64,000 nt of DNA from an uncultured Polaribacter sp. (GTDB lineage: Bacteria; Bacteroidota; Bacteroidia; Flavobacteriales; Flavobacteriaceae). The DNA is taken from NCBI RefSeq assembly GCF_947495205.1, contig NZ_CANLXV010000001.1, forward strand, positions 372,001 to 436,000. Direction: 5' to 3'. Positions within the stretch are counted from its first letter, which is position 1, and each line of letters opens with the position of its first letter. The notes beneath the pieces were generated by a model. That model was not told the DNA's origin, ran no database searches, and saw only the letters and a program-made list of their open reading frames with translations. The position numbers were made by a program, and so were the translations under genes. This document shows positions 52,219-60,774 of the stretch, in pieces.

Positions 52219-54897
52219 ATGAAGAGTCTAAAATTATTAAGTTTAGTAGCTGTAATAACCCTATTTGTTGTTGCTTGTCAAAAAGAAACTGCTTTTGAAA
52301 AACAACAAAGAGAGTTTTCAAACTACTTAGAAAACCACCCTTTTACAAAAAGAAAGCATTTAACAGCAAAACAAGTTAAGGACTTACCAAAAAAAGATAG
52401 ACCTGACTTGGCTTTTGAGCAAGATTTTTTAAAAACTGTAAATCCAATTACAAAAAGATTACACAAAGAAAATCTAATTGAAGTTGCAAGTTTTAGCGCA
52501 AAAAAAAGAGCTCAAACTAATTTAGGAAAAACAGATGACAGTAATTTTAATTGGGAATCTAGAGGTCCAAAAACGGTTTCTGGTAGAGTAAGAGCTATGC
52601 TTTTTGATCCTAATGATACTTCAAACAAAAGAGTTTTTTCTGGAGGCGTAAGTGGTGGTATTTGGAAAAATGATGATATTACAGATCCAAACTCTTCATG
52701 GACATTAGTTTACCCAGAAATGTCAAATTTTGCAATATCTGCTTTAGCTGCAGACCCACTAAATAGTCCAATAATTTATGCAGGTACTGGAGAAGGTTGG
52801 GGTAATTTTGATGCCGTAAATGGCGCAGGAATTTGGAAATCTTTAGATGGTGGTGTTACTTGGAATGTGCTACCTTCTACCCAAGAATTCGACTATGTTT
52901 TTGATATGGTTGTAAGAAATGAAGGAGGAAGCCTTGGAGTAATTTACGCGGCTACTGGAGATGACAGTAGTTCTGCTAATAGAGGATTATTTAGATCAAT
53001 TGACGGAGGAATAAACTGGACTAGAGTTTCTTCTGAACCAGTAAGAGATTTAGATATTGCTGCAGATAACAAAATTTGGTTTGGTAGTGCTCGTGGTAGT
53101 ATTTTTTCTTCTTCAGATGGTACTAACTTTACACTTAGTTATACAACTTCATTATCTGGGCGTGGTAGGGTAGCAATTTCTACAGCACCAAGTAATAAAG
53201 ATATTGTATATGCTTTAATTACTAGCAGTAATAGACTTGGAGAAGTGGTTAAAACAACAGATAACGGTGCCAGTTGGGTTTCAAGTGAAACTAATAATTC
53301 TGGAGTTATAGAACCAGAAGATACAGGAGATAGTACAGTTCCTAATGATGATTTTACCAGAGGTCAAGCTTGGTATGATTTAGCAATTCGAGTAAGCAAT
53401 ACAGATGAAAATGAAGTTTTTATTGGAGGAATTAATACTTTTAAAACCATAAATGGTGGTGGAATTTGGTTTAAAGTTTCTAGTTGGGACTTAAATGTAG
53501 ATTCATCGGTAGATTTTGCTCATGCTGATATTCATAATATTATATATAGACCAAATTCAGACGGTATCCTATTTTCTACAGACGGTGGTATTTTTTATTC
53601 AGATAAAGCAAGTTTACTTCCATTTGCAGATGTAGAACCAAGAAATTTAAATTTTAATGTTACACAATACTATTCTGGGGCCATAGATCCTGTAAATAAA
53701 AACGTATTTATAGGTGGTGCGCAAGATAATGGTACAACCGCTTTTTTTGAGACAGGTATTAGTAATACTACAGAACTTTTAGGAGGAGACGGTGGTTTTT
53801 CATTTATAGACCAAACTGCAGAAAATGGAACTGATGGTTTGTATTTTATAGCATCAACACAAAATAATAATTACTATTTATATCCTTTGGGAGAAAATGG
53901 AGCTAGAGATTTTGTTCCTTTAATTCTTAACGATAATGGTAGTTTTATAAATCCTGCAGATTATGATGATGAAAACAACATTTTATATTCTTATAACGGA
54001 ACCAACTCTATTTCTAGAGCTAAGCTTTTGCCTGATGGGGAAGACCAAGGCTCAAGAAGAGGTTTTAATGGAACAACAGATAATTTAGAAAATATAGGAC
54101 TTCTTGGAGGTAGAGACATTACTCATATAAGAGTATCTAGCTATAATAAAGACGAAAGAACAGTTTATTTTGGTACTTCTGTAGGTAATGTTGTTACATT
54201 AAATGCAACTAATGATTCTTTTTCAAATATTCGTACACCTGAAATAACAGGAGCAGTTTCTTGTATAGAAATTGGTGCTTCTGATGATGAAATCTTATTA
54301 ACATATTCTAATTTTGGAGTAAAAAGTGTTTGGTATACTACAGATGGCGGTGAAAATTGGACAGATATAGAAGGTAATTTACCAGACATACCTGTAAGAT
54401 GGGCTTTATTTAATCCTTTAAATAGAAAACAAGCCATTTTAGCAACTGAAGCTGGTGTTTGGAAATCAGATGATATTACAGCAACACCTGTAGTTTGGGA
54501 GCAAGCTTCAAACAATATGGGGAATGTAAGAGTAGATATGTTGCAATATAGAGAAAGTGACAATTTAATTTTGGCAGCAACACATGGTAGAGGTATGTTT
54601 ACAGCTACCTTTACAGCAGGAACAGCAGCTGTGGAAGATGTACTATCAGATAAATCTGCATTTACAGTGTACCCAACAGTATCTAATGGAAACTTTACTT
54701 TATTTGCTAAAAATAGTTTAGGAAAATCTAACGTAGTAGTTTTTGATATTGCTGGTAGACAAGTACATAAACAAGAAGTAGATTTTAATGTTAAAGAGCA
54801 GCAGCAAATTTCTATAAATGCAAATACTGGTATTTATATTGTAAATATTATAGATAAAACCGGCAAGAAAGCTTCTAAGAAGATTGTTATAGAATAA
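52219..54897 (+). CDS. Sortilin/BNR-like beta-propeller protein with lipobox-type signal and T9SS sorting domain
   Basis: The 892-residue protein begins with a signal peptide ending in a lipobox-like FVVACQKE (Cys at about 20). The body (about 110-800) contains BNR/Asp-box-like repeats typical of VPS10/sialidase propellers (SSDGTNFTLSY, TTDNGASWVS, TTDGGENWTDI, SLDGGVTWNV). The last ~80 residues are a type A sorting domain (FTVYPTVSNGNFTLF ... GIYIVNIIDKTGKKASKKIVIE). Export through SprA is expected. A lipidated Cys together with a T9SS domain is uncommon; the lipobox may be a chance Cys at the cleavage site. No catalytic assignment is possible. Confidence 0.85.
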   Translation: MKSLKLLSLVAVITLFVVACQKETAFEKQQREFSNYLENHPFTKRKHLTAKQVKDLPKKDRPDLAFEQDFLKTVNPITKRLHKENLIEVASFSAKKRAQTNLGKTDDSNFNWESRGPKTVSGRVRAMLFDPNDTSNKRVFSGGVSGGIWKNDDITDPNSSWTLVYPEMSNFAISALAADPLNSPIIYAGTGEGWGNFDAVNGAGIWKSLDGGVTWNVLPSTQEFDYVFDMVVRNEGGSLGVIYAATGDDSSSANRGLFRSIDGGINWTRVSSEPVRDLDIAADNKIWFGSARGSIFSSSDGTNFTLSYTTSLSGRGRVAISTAPSNKDIVYALITSSNRLGEVVKTTDNGASWVSSETNNSGVIEPEDTGDSTVPNDDFTRGQAWYDLAIRVSNTDENEVFIGGINTFKTINGGGIWFKVSSWDLNVDSSVDFAHADIHNIIYRPNSDGILFSTDGGIFYSDKASLLPFADVEPRNLNFNVTQYYSGAIDPVNKNVFIGGAQDNGTTAFFETGISNTTELLGGDGGFSFIDQTAENGTDGLYFIASTQNNNYYLYPLGENGARDFVPLILNDNGSFINPADYDDENNILYSYNGTNSISRAKLLPDGEDQGSRRGFNGTTDNLENIGLLGGRDITHIRVSSYNKDERTVYFGTSVGNVVTLNATNDSFSNIRTPEITGAVSCIEIGASDDEILLTYSNFGVKSVWYTTDGGENWTDIEGNLPDIPVRWALFNPLNRKQAILATEAGVWKSDDITATPVVWEQASNNMGNVRVDMLQYRESDNLILAATHGRGMFTATFTAGTAAVEDVLSDKSAFTVYPTVSNGNFTLFAKNSLGKSNVVVFDIAGRQVHKQEVDFNVKEQQQISINANTGIYIVNIIDKTGKKASKKIVIE

Positions 54898-54918
54898 ATT
54901 TTAAACAGAAATTTTAAT

Positions 54919-54950
54919 TGAAAAGACGCTAATTTTAGCGTCTTTTTTTA
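54919..54950. terminator. Terminator shared by convergent genes
   Basis: A perfect 10-bp stem (AAAAGACGCT / AGCGTCTTTT) with T tracts serves the propeller gene and overlaps the last bases of dxs on the other strand. Confidence 0.85.
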
Positions 54951-56714
54951 TGCGTAAGAAAATAATGTTGCTAAACTTTTAGCATCTAAACCAATTTGTT
55001 TTTGCAGTGCTACAACAGAACCATGTGTTACAAAACTATCTGGAATACCTAATATTTTTATGGTATTTTTATAATGATGTTGGGCTGAAAATTCTAAAAT
55101 TGCAGATCCAAAACCACCTTTTATAGCACCATCTTCAATAGTAAAAATGGTTTTATAGTTTTTAAATATTGTATGCAGCAGTTTGTGGTCTAAAGGTTTT
55201 ACAAAGCGCAAATCAAAATGGGCAATTTGTTCTTTTTTTGTTGATAAAATTATGGCTTCTTCTACATTTTTAGCAATTGTACCCACAGATAAAACTGCGA
55301 TATCTTTTCCTTTTTTAAGTTGAATTCCTGTACCAATTGTTATTTTCTTAAATGGTAGTTGCCAATCTATAATGTTTCCATAACCACGAGGATATCTGAT
55401 GGCTATAGGGTTTTTTAAACCTAGTTGGGCAGTATATAAAATGTTACGCAATTCAATTTCATTTCTTGGAGCAAAAATAATTAAGTTGGGTATTGTTCTT
55501 AAATAAGCCATGTCAAAAACACCATGGTGTGTTGCGCCATCTTCACCTACCAAACCAGCTCTATCTAAACAAAAGATAACCGGTAATTTTTGCAAAGCAA
55601 CATCGTGTATTATTTGATCGTAAGCGCGCTGTAAAAATGTGGAATATATAGCACAAAAAGGCACTAAATCTTGGGTTGCCATACCAGCAGCTAAGGTAAC
55701 TGCATGTTGCTCTGCAATACCTACATCAAAAGTTCTTTTAGGAAATTTTTCTAATAAAAGTTTTAAAGAACTCCCTGTTAACATGGCAGGTGTAATTCCT
55801 ACAATTTTAGGGTTATTTTCTGCTAATTCTACAATAGTTTTACCAAAAACATCTTGGTATTTGGTAAATAAGTTGTTTTCTTTTTTTAAACGTTCACCAG
55901 AAATTTTATCAAATTTGCCTGGTGCATGATAGGTTACTTGATCTTCTTCTGCCTTTTGTAAACCTTTTCCTTTTGTAGTAATTACATGTAAAAATTTTGG
56001 TCCTTTCACGTTTTTTAAACGTGTTAATTCTTGCATTAATTTAGGCAAATTGTGCCCGTCTATTGGCCCAGAATAATCAAAATTTAGGGCTTTAATAATA
56101 TTATTTTGTGCGGCAAGTTTTCTATCGGTTTTAACCCTAGTTAAATACTCTTTTAAAGCACCTACTGCAGGATCTATACCAATGGCATTATCATTTAAAA
56201 TAATTAGCAAATTAGCTTTAGAAACACCTGCATGATTTAAAGCTTCAAACGCCATTCCGCTTGCAATAGAAGCATCACCAATAACAGCAATATGTTGTTT
56301 TTTGGTATTGCCTTTTAAATTGGCTGCAATTGCCATACCTAAAGCTGCAGAAATAGATGTAGAGGAATGTCCAACACCAAAAGCATCAAATTTGCTTTCA
56401 TTACGAGAAGGAAAACCTGCAATACCATTAAATTGCCTATTGGTATGAAAAATAGTTTTTCTACCCGTTAAAATTTTATGGCCATAAGCTTGGTGGCCAA
56501 CATCCCAAACTAGTAAATCATTTGGGGTGTCAAATAGATAATGCAATGCTATAGTAAGTTCTACCACACCTAAACTTGCACCTAAATGCCCTTCTTTAGT
56601 AGCTACAATATCTATAATAAAATCGCGCAGCTCTTTTGCCAATTGTGGCAATTGAGAAAGGTTTAATTTTCTTAAATCTTTTGGATTATTAATATGGTCT
56701 AATAAAACTTTCAT
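54948..56714 (-). CDS. dxs: 1-Deoxy-D-xylulose-5-phosphate synthase
   Basis: Dxs joins pyruvate and glyceraldehyde 3-phosphate with thiamine diphosphate in the first step of MEP isoprenoid synthesis. The protein shows VGHQAYGHKILTGR, GDASIASGMAFEALNHAG with LLIILNDN (ThDP site), FDVGIAEQHAVTLAAGMA and CLDRAGLVGEDGATHHG. The ATG at 56714 (MKVLLDHINNPKDLR) gives 588 residues and is preferred over one at 56738, which lies upstream of a -7 element. Confidence 0.96.
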   Translation of the reverse strand: MKVLLDHINNPKDLRKLNLSQLPQLAKELRDFIIDIVATKEGHLGASLGVVELTIALHYLFDTPNDLLVWDVGHQAYGHKILTGRKTIFHTNRQFNGIAGFPSRNESKFDAFGVGHSSTSISAALGMAIAANLKGNTKKQHIAVIGDASIASGMAFEALNHAGVSKANLLIILNDNAIGIDPAVGALKEYLTRVKTDRKLAAQNNIIKALNFDYSGPIDGHNLPKLMQELTRLKNVKGPKFLHVITTKGKGLQKAEEDQVTYHAPGKFDKISGERLKKENNLFTKYQDVFGKTIVELAENNPKIVGITPAMLTGSSLKLLLEKFPKRTFDVGIAEQHAVTLAAGMATQDLVPFCAIYSTFLQRAYDQIIHDVALQKLPVIFCLDRAGLVGEDGATHHGVFDMAYLRTIPNLIIFAPRNEIELRNILYTAQLGLKNPIAIRYPRGYGNIIDWQLPFKKITIGTGIQLKKGKDIAVLSVGTIAKNVEEAIILSTKKEQIAHFDLRFVKPLDHKLLHTIFKNYKTIFTIEDGAIKGGFGSAILEFSAQHHYKNTIKILGIPDSFVTHGSVVALQKQIGLDAKSLATLFSYA

Positions 56715-56721
56715 TTCAATG

Positions 56722-56729
56722 CAAAAATA
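56722..56729 (-). promoter_or_regulatory. -7 element TATTTTTG ahead of dxs
   Basis: An exact TANNTTTG on the minus strand, 7 bp before the ATG at 56714, implying a leader of only a few nucleotides. Confidence 0.5.
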
Positions 56730-56804
56730 CAACATCAAAATTTGTGATTTTTAAAACTGCCCGTTAATTATTTTATTTAAATTCGTTACTTATAACATTA
56801 AAAA

Positions 56805-57254
56805 ATGATACAGCCTTTTGATGATCTTTATTTTATGAAAAAAGCTTTTGAAGAAGCAGAATATGCTTTTGATAAAGGTGAAATTCCTGTAGGTGCTATT
56901 GTAGTTTTTAAAGATAAAATAATTGCAAGAGCGCATAATTTAACAGAAACTTTAAATGATGTTACTGCACATGCAGAAATGCAAGCGTATACTGCAGCAG
57001 CAGATTTTTTAGGAGGTAAATACCTAAAAGATTGTATTTTGTATGTTACTTTAGAACCTTGCCAAATGTGTGCAGGCGCTAGTTATTGGGCGCAAATTGG
57101 TAAAATTGTATATGGAGCTAGTGAACCAGAACGTGGTTTTATCAACTTAAAAACAACGTTACATCCAAAAACAAAAGTGGTTGGTGGTATTTTAGAAAAT
57201 GAATGCGCACAATTGTTAAAACGATTTTTTATTGAAAAGCGAAACTTGAATTGA
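56805..57254 (+). CDS. tadA: Cytidine/deoxycytidylate-type deaminase, probably tRNA adenosine deaminase TadA
   Basis: The 149-residue protein has zinc ligands H56 (HAEMQAY, with catalytic E58) and C86/C89 (LEPCQMCAGA). The pattern and length match TadA, which makes inosine at the wobble position of tRNA-Arg. A nucleoside deaminase such as guanine deaminase is the alternative in this family. Confidence 0.85.
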   Translation: MIQPFDDLYFMKKAFEEAEYAFDKGEIPVGAIVVFKDKIIARAHNLTETLNDVTAHAEMQAYTAAADFLGGKYLKDCILYVTLEPCQMCAGASYWAQIGKIVYGASEPERGFINLKTTLHPKTKVVGGILENECAQLLKRFFIEKRNLN

Positions 57255-57341
57255 ATTTAAGAATTGTAAAATTTTGAGTTTTTAGTGTTGCTAAAATAAG
57301 CAAGATTCCTTAATTTTAGGTTGATTTAAATTCTGCTATTG

Positions 57342-57537
57342 ATGAAAAACATATCAAAAATTGGCGATAACAGCCCTTGTTTTATTCGGTATTTCTTTTT
57401 TGTTAAATAAGTTTGGTCTCTTTAAAGAATACAATCCAGATGATTTAAGAAGTATTTTGGTAATGGTGTATCTTTTTACAAATTTGAAATACAACATGCT
57501 AGAAAACAAAGATAAGGATGCAGAAATTCAGCATTAA
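57342..57537 (+). pseudogene. Small membrane-protein gene broken by an apparent +1 A in a homopolymer, or starting at TTG 57361
   Basis: ATG at 57342 opens MKNISK and then meets a run of five A (57356-57360). If one A is removed, the frame continues as LAITALVLFGISFLLNKFG and runs to the stop at 57535-57537, giving a ~64-residue protein with one membrane helix and an acidic C-terminal tail. Without correction, only a TTG at 57361 could start the 58-residue frame. The signal-like start joined to the coherent frame suggests a recent single-base insertion or a sequencing error. Function unknown; it is convergent with the XRE/DUF2975 operon. Confidence 0.55.
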
Positions 57538-57591
57538 AAATTAAAGTTGAAGCAGTTAGACGCAACAAGACCAACTTTTAAATAAACCATG

Positions 57592-57798
57592 TTAATCGGG
57601 TACAAACTCTAAAATATCTGCAGGTTGGCAATCTAAAGCTTTGCAAATAGCTTCTAAAGTAGAAAAACGAACCGCTTTGGCTTTACCAGATTTTAAGATG
57701 GATAAATTTGCTGTGGTAATGCCAATAATTTCTGCCAACTCTTTACTTCGCATTTTGCGTTTGGCAAGCATTACATCTAAGTTTACAATAATTGCCAT
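57592..57798 (-). CDS. Small XRE/Cro-type HTH regulator (YozG-like)
   Basis: The 68-residue protein is a single helix-turn-helix domain (RKMRSKELAEIIGITTANLSILKSG, FSTLEAICKALDCQPADILEF). Such one-domain regulators are commonly adjacent to DUF2975 membrane proteins. Its ATG is 1 bp after the stop codon of the upstream DUF2975 gene, so it is the last gene of a four-gene operon. Confidence 0.92.
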   Translation of the reverse strand: MAIIVNLDVMLAKRKMRSKELAEIIGITTANLSILKSGKAKAVRFSTLEAICKALDCQPADILEFVPD

Positions 57799-57799
57799 A

Positions 57800-58744
57800 T
57801 TATATGGTTAAGTCGTTTTCTTGTTGAATTTCCCCGCCTTTTTCTAATAAAGTACTTAAAACAATTAGGCCCAAACCTATAATAAAAAAAGTAAAATCGA
57901 ATTCTAATCTTGGGTTTATGCTAAGTTGAATATCATTATTTGGATTTTTAAACCCAACATAATTATAATAAATACCATAAATAACACTTAGTATAAAAGT
58001 TAACAATTGTAGGGTCAGCACTAAAAAACCTACCCATTTCATTTTTTTAGAGAGTGCTTTGCTAAATTTAAATTCTTTCTTTAAATTTTTAAAAATAGAT
58101 TGCATTTGGTAGAAAATAACTATTACAACTAGTATTTTTAGATAATTACCAACAAACTGACAAAAAACAAAAAACCAATGAGAAGATTTTATATTTAAAT
58201 ACCCATTTGTGCTAAATGATGAAGTATTTGTTTTTAAAGTTTTATTTAAGCCAGATTCTCCAGAAATTTTAAGTTTATTTCCTTGAATTTTAATAGCTGA
58301 TGAATATTCAAAAATACTATCTAATTGTTGTTTTGTAATGCCTGCATTTCTAAGAAAACTTTTTTTAATTGGGTTGTTTTTTTCCTCGTTAGAGAATTTT
58401 GTGAAATTGCCGGAAAAAGTCTCTCCAGTAATCGTATCTTTTTTAGTGTAATTGTATATTTTTTTTTCATCAAAAGATAAGTTGATAGTTACTGGTACAT
58501 TATAGCCTTTTGAAGAATGATCTGAACTAAAAATTCTACTACTATCATCTAAGTGAATGGTGCCATTTTCTGTAAAAACTTCCATAGAAATTTGAAAAAC
58601 TAAAAATAAAATAAGAAACCAATAACCAGCTCTAAAGATGCTATATAAATAATTTACAATACTTTTTTTTAAAATAGCTTTATAGACTAGTATTACTAGA
58701 AAAACTGCTACAATTGCAAATAATAAGAAATAAATTGTGATCAT
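57800..58744 (-). CDS. DUF2975-like membrane protein with large extracytoplasmic insertion
   Basis: The 314-residue protein has membrane segments at about 2-24, 34-56, 195-217, 235-262 and 276-300 and a soluble region of about 130 residues between the second and third. The C-terminus matches its two neighbours (LGLIVLSTLLEKGGEIQQENDLTI-like end) including the invariant QENDLTI. It is about twice the length of the other two copies because of the insertion. Function unknown. Confidence 0.75.
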   Translation of the reverse strand: MITIYFLLFAIVAVFLVILVYKAILKKSIVNYLYSIFRAGYWFLILFLVFQISMEVFTENGTIHLDDSSRIFSSDHSSKGYNVPVTINLSFDEKKIYNYTKKDTITGETFSGNFTKFSNEEKNNPIKKSFLRNAGITKQQLDSIFEYSSAIKIQGNKLKISGESGLNKTLKTNTSSFSTNGYLNIKSSHWFFVFCQFVGNYLKILVVIVIFYQMQSIFKNLKKEFKFSKALSKKMKWVGFLVLTLQLLTFILSVIYGIYYNYVGFKNPNNDIQLSINPRLEFDFTFFIIGLGLIVLSTLLEKGGEIQQENDLTI

Positions 58745-58746
58745 AA

Positions 58747-59247
58747 TTATATGGTTAAATCGTTTTCTTGTTGTAATTCTTTTGCTCTTTCTAATATTCT
58801 GCTAAAAACGTAGAAAAAGAAGCCCATAATCATAGAAAAATATAAGATGAATATAAAGTCTGTACTCATTTTTAAGTTGGCAAACTTACCATCAAAAATA
58901 TCTACAAAAATTAATAAACTACCAATTGCACTAGAACGTAAAAAGTAAAAACCGGTTTTTTTAAACAGCAGTATTTTTTCGGTTGAAAAGAGTTGTTTAA
59001 AATCGGTAAAATTTAGTGTTTTTATCAAATGATATAGCCCTATAAAGAACACAATACTAGCAATAAATTTAATACCGAATTTAATCCAAATTACGCTGGC
59101 ACTAGCGTTGTTAATTACCATTCCTAAATAACTAAAATCGTTTTCCATAAAAGCGAATAGCGCTTTAATAGGATATAGAAACAGCATAAATGTAAAAACG
59201 AATGCATAGGTTTTAATGGCTTTTTTTGTGTCTTTTAAATCTTTCAT
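58747..59247 (-). CDS. DUF2975 membrane protein
   Basis: A 166-residue, four-helix membrane protein ending LQQENDLTI. It follows the first paralogue 3 bp after its stop codon and precedes the 314-residue one by 2 bp. DUF2975 proteins have no established function; the adjacent XRE regulator is the recurrent context. Confidence 0.82.
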   Translation of the reverse strand: MKDLKDTKKAIKTYAFVFTFMLFLYPIKALFAFMENDFSYLGMVINNASASVIWIKFGIKFIASIVFFIGLYHLIKTLNFTDFKQLFSTEKILLFKKTGFYFLRSSAIGSLLIFVDIFDGKFANLKMSTDFIFILYFSMIMGFFFYVFSRILERAKELQQENDLTI

Positions 59248-59250
59248 AAA

Positions 59251-59757
59251 TTATATGGTTAAATCGTTTTCTTGTTTTGTGTTTTTGGCAATTTTAAAAA
59301 CTTCGCTAAGTATTTGAAAAAACAAACCCAAACCTATTATTAATAAATAGGGATGAAGACCTAATGAAATGCTAATTTTGTTTTGAAGGTAAATTTTTCC
59401 AACAAAACCAATACATAAAAACAAAGCTCCAGAGATAGTTAATAGTTTGCCAATTGTATGAAAGGAGTTGATAACAAAAACATCAAAAATTTTAACGTTT
59501 TTAAAATAGCGCAAAACCTTCTTGAAAATGTGCAGACAATAAATCTGTAGTAAAAAACTAGTTCCAGTTAGAAAAATTATAATTTTAGAAGGTAAACGAT
59601 CTAGTTTTACTTCAATTCCAAGAAAATTAAAGTCTATTCCAGAAAACTTGTCAAACCAAATTGCAATTATTAAAAGAAGAATTAAAGGTGCAGTAATTGG
59701 CACAGCAATTATCCACATAAAATCTACAATAGCTTTTAAAATATTTAATTTTCTCAT
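59251..59757 (-). CDS. DUF2975 membrane protein, first gene of the operon
   Basis: A 168-residue, four-helix membrane protein ending NTKQENDLTI. It starts 22 bp downstream of a TATATTTG -7 element. The last 24 bp of all three genes are nearly identical while the rest has diverged strongly. Confidence 0.82.
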   Translation of the reverse strand: MRKLNILKAIVDFMWIIAVPITAPLILLLIIAIWFDKFSGIDFNFLGIEVKLDRLPSKIIIFLTGTSFLLQIYCLHIFKKVLRYFKNVKIFDVFVINSFHTIGKLLTISGALFLCIGFVGKIYLQNKISISLGLHPYLLIIGLGLFFQILSEVFKIAKNTKQENDLTI

Positions 59758-59779
59758 AATAATTATTGTTTTACGATAA

Positions 59780-59811
59780 CAAATATATAAAAATTATTGA
59801 AAAACAATAAT
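59780..59811 (-). promoter_or_regulatory. Promoter TTG-N17-TATATTTG with an overlapping dyad
   Basis: On the minus strand TTG (59807-59805) and TATATTTG (59787-59780) form a good promoter for the DUF2975 operon. The -33 element lies within a perfect inverted repeat ATTATTG-N5-CAATAAT (59793-59811). A degenerate copy (ATTATTG ... CGATAAC) lies at 59762-59780 across the start region. The dyad is a candidate operator for the operon's XRE protein. Confidence 0.6.
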
Positions 59812-59847
59812 AAAATATTTTAAAAAAGTAATTATTTTAGTTTTCAT

Positions 59848-59890
59848 CAAAAAAAAGACCTCACAGATTTTTTTAAAAACTGTGAGGTCT
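59848..59890 (-). terminator. Intrinsic terminator of the Bax inhibitor-1 family gene
   Basis: A perfect 11-bp stem (AGACCTCACAG / CTGTGAGGTCT) has a run of T on the minus-strand 3' side. Confidence 0.9.
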
Positions 59891-59918
59891 GAATGCTAAT
59901 TTTTATAAAAAAATAAGC

Positions 59919-60620
59919 TTAGTCTCTAGACATAAAAATTTGTAAAACATACCAAAAAAGTAACATTAAAGAAGCAAATAAGCCTAAAGAAGCGGGTATG
60001 TAATCTTCTGTTCCGTATTTGTTAACCATTTCAGAAGTTTGGTATAAAATGCTACCTGCTGCTAAAATACACATAGCTACAGAAAACCATAAACCTAAAT
60101 TAAAACCGAACAAAGTTCCTGCAATAATTAAACCAATTGCAATAAAAAAACCAACGGTTAAACCCGCTTTTAAGAAAGAAAAATCTTTTTTAGTTACAAA
60201 TACAATGGCAGAAATACCTACAAATAGCGCTAAGGTTACAACAGCAGCTTGTTGTACTAAATCTGCACTTTCTGTATAATAAATAGCAATGTATAATAGT
60301 GGCACAAAAATAATGGCTTGTGCAAAAACGTATAAAGCATACGCCATGTATTGTATGTTTTTATCGGTAGTTTTTAATGCAGTACTTTCTGCGTAATTGG
60401 TTGCTAGCATAAAACCACCTAACATTACCAGCCAACGCCAACCTTCTGTCATAGAGAGCATAAAGTTTACAATAGCATTACTTTGTAGCAATAAATATTC
60501 AAAAATTACAAATAGTAAAACGCCACCTGCAACGTGCGCATAGGTTTTTTTGTAAAATTCTACACGGACTTGGTCTGTAGATTCTATTAAAAGTGTTTTG
60601 TTGGTTAAATTATGATCCAT
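59919..60620 (-). CDS. Bax inhibitor-1 (BI-1/YbhL-type) family membrane protein
   Basis: The 233-residue protein has seven hydrophobic segments and the family's layout (FYKKTYAHVAGGVLL near the N-terminus, GTEDYIPASLGLFASLMLLFWYVLQIF at the C-terminus). Members act as pH-sensitive calcium leak channels in some bacteria; the role here is unknown. It stands alone with its own terminator. Confidence 0.88.
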   Translation of the reverse strand: MDHNLTNKTLLIESTDQVRVEFYKKTYAHVAGGVLLFVIFEYLLLQSNAIVNFMLSMTEGWRWLVMLGGFMLATNYAESTALKTTDKNIQYMAYALYVFAQAIIFVPLLYIAIYYTESADLVQQAAVVTLALFVGISAIVFVTKKDFSFLKAGLTVGFFIAIGLIIAGTLFGFNLGLWFSVAMCILAAGSILYQTSEMVNKYGTEDYIPASLGLFASLMLLFWYVLQIFMSRD

Positions 60621-60663
60621 AATAGTTTTTTAGTTTAATTGAATGATTTGGTTTTATGTAATA

Positions 60664-60774
60664 TTTTAAATTGATGGCAATGCGTTTATCACCTAAGTTT
60701 TGGTATTAAAAATATAACAATTCTTCTAAATTTTAATGTTAGCAATAAAAGATAATCTTAGTTTGTATCAGACT
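60664..60774. repeat. Diverged intergenic direct repeat, copy A
   Basis: About 110 bp beginning TTTTAAATTGATGGCAATG is repeated at 61827-61928 with substitutions and an ~11-bp deletion. The two copies flank the secreted-protein gene at 60774-61697. Confidence 0.8.
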
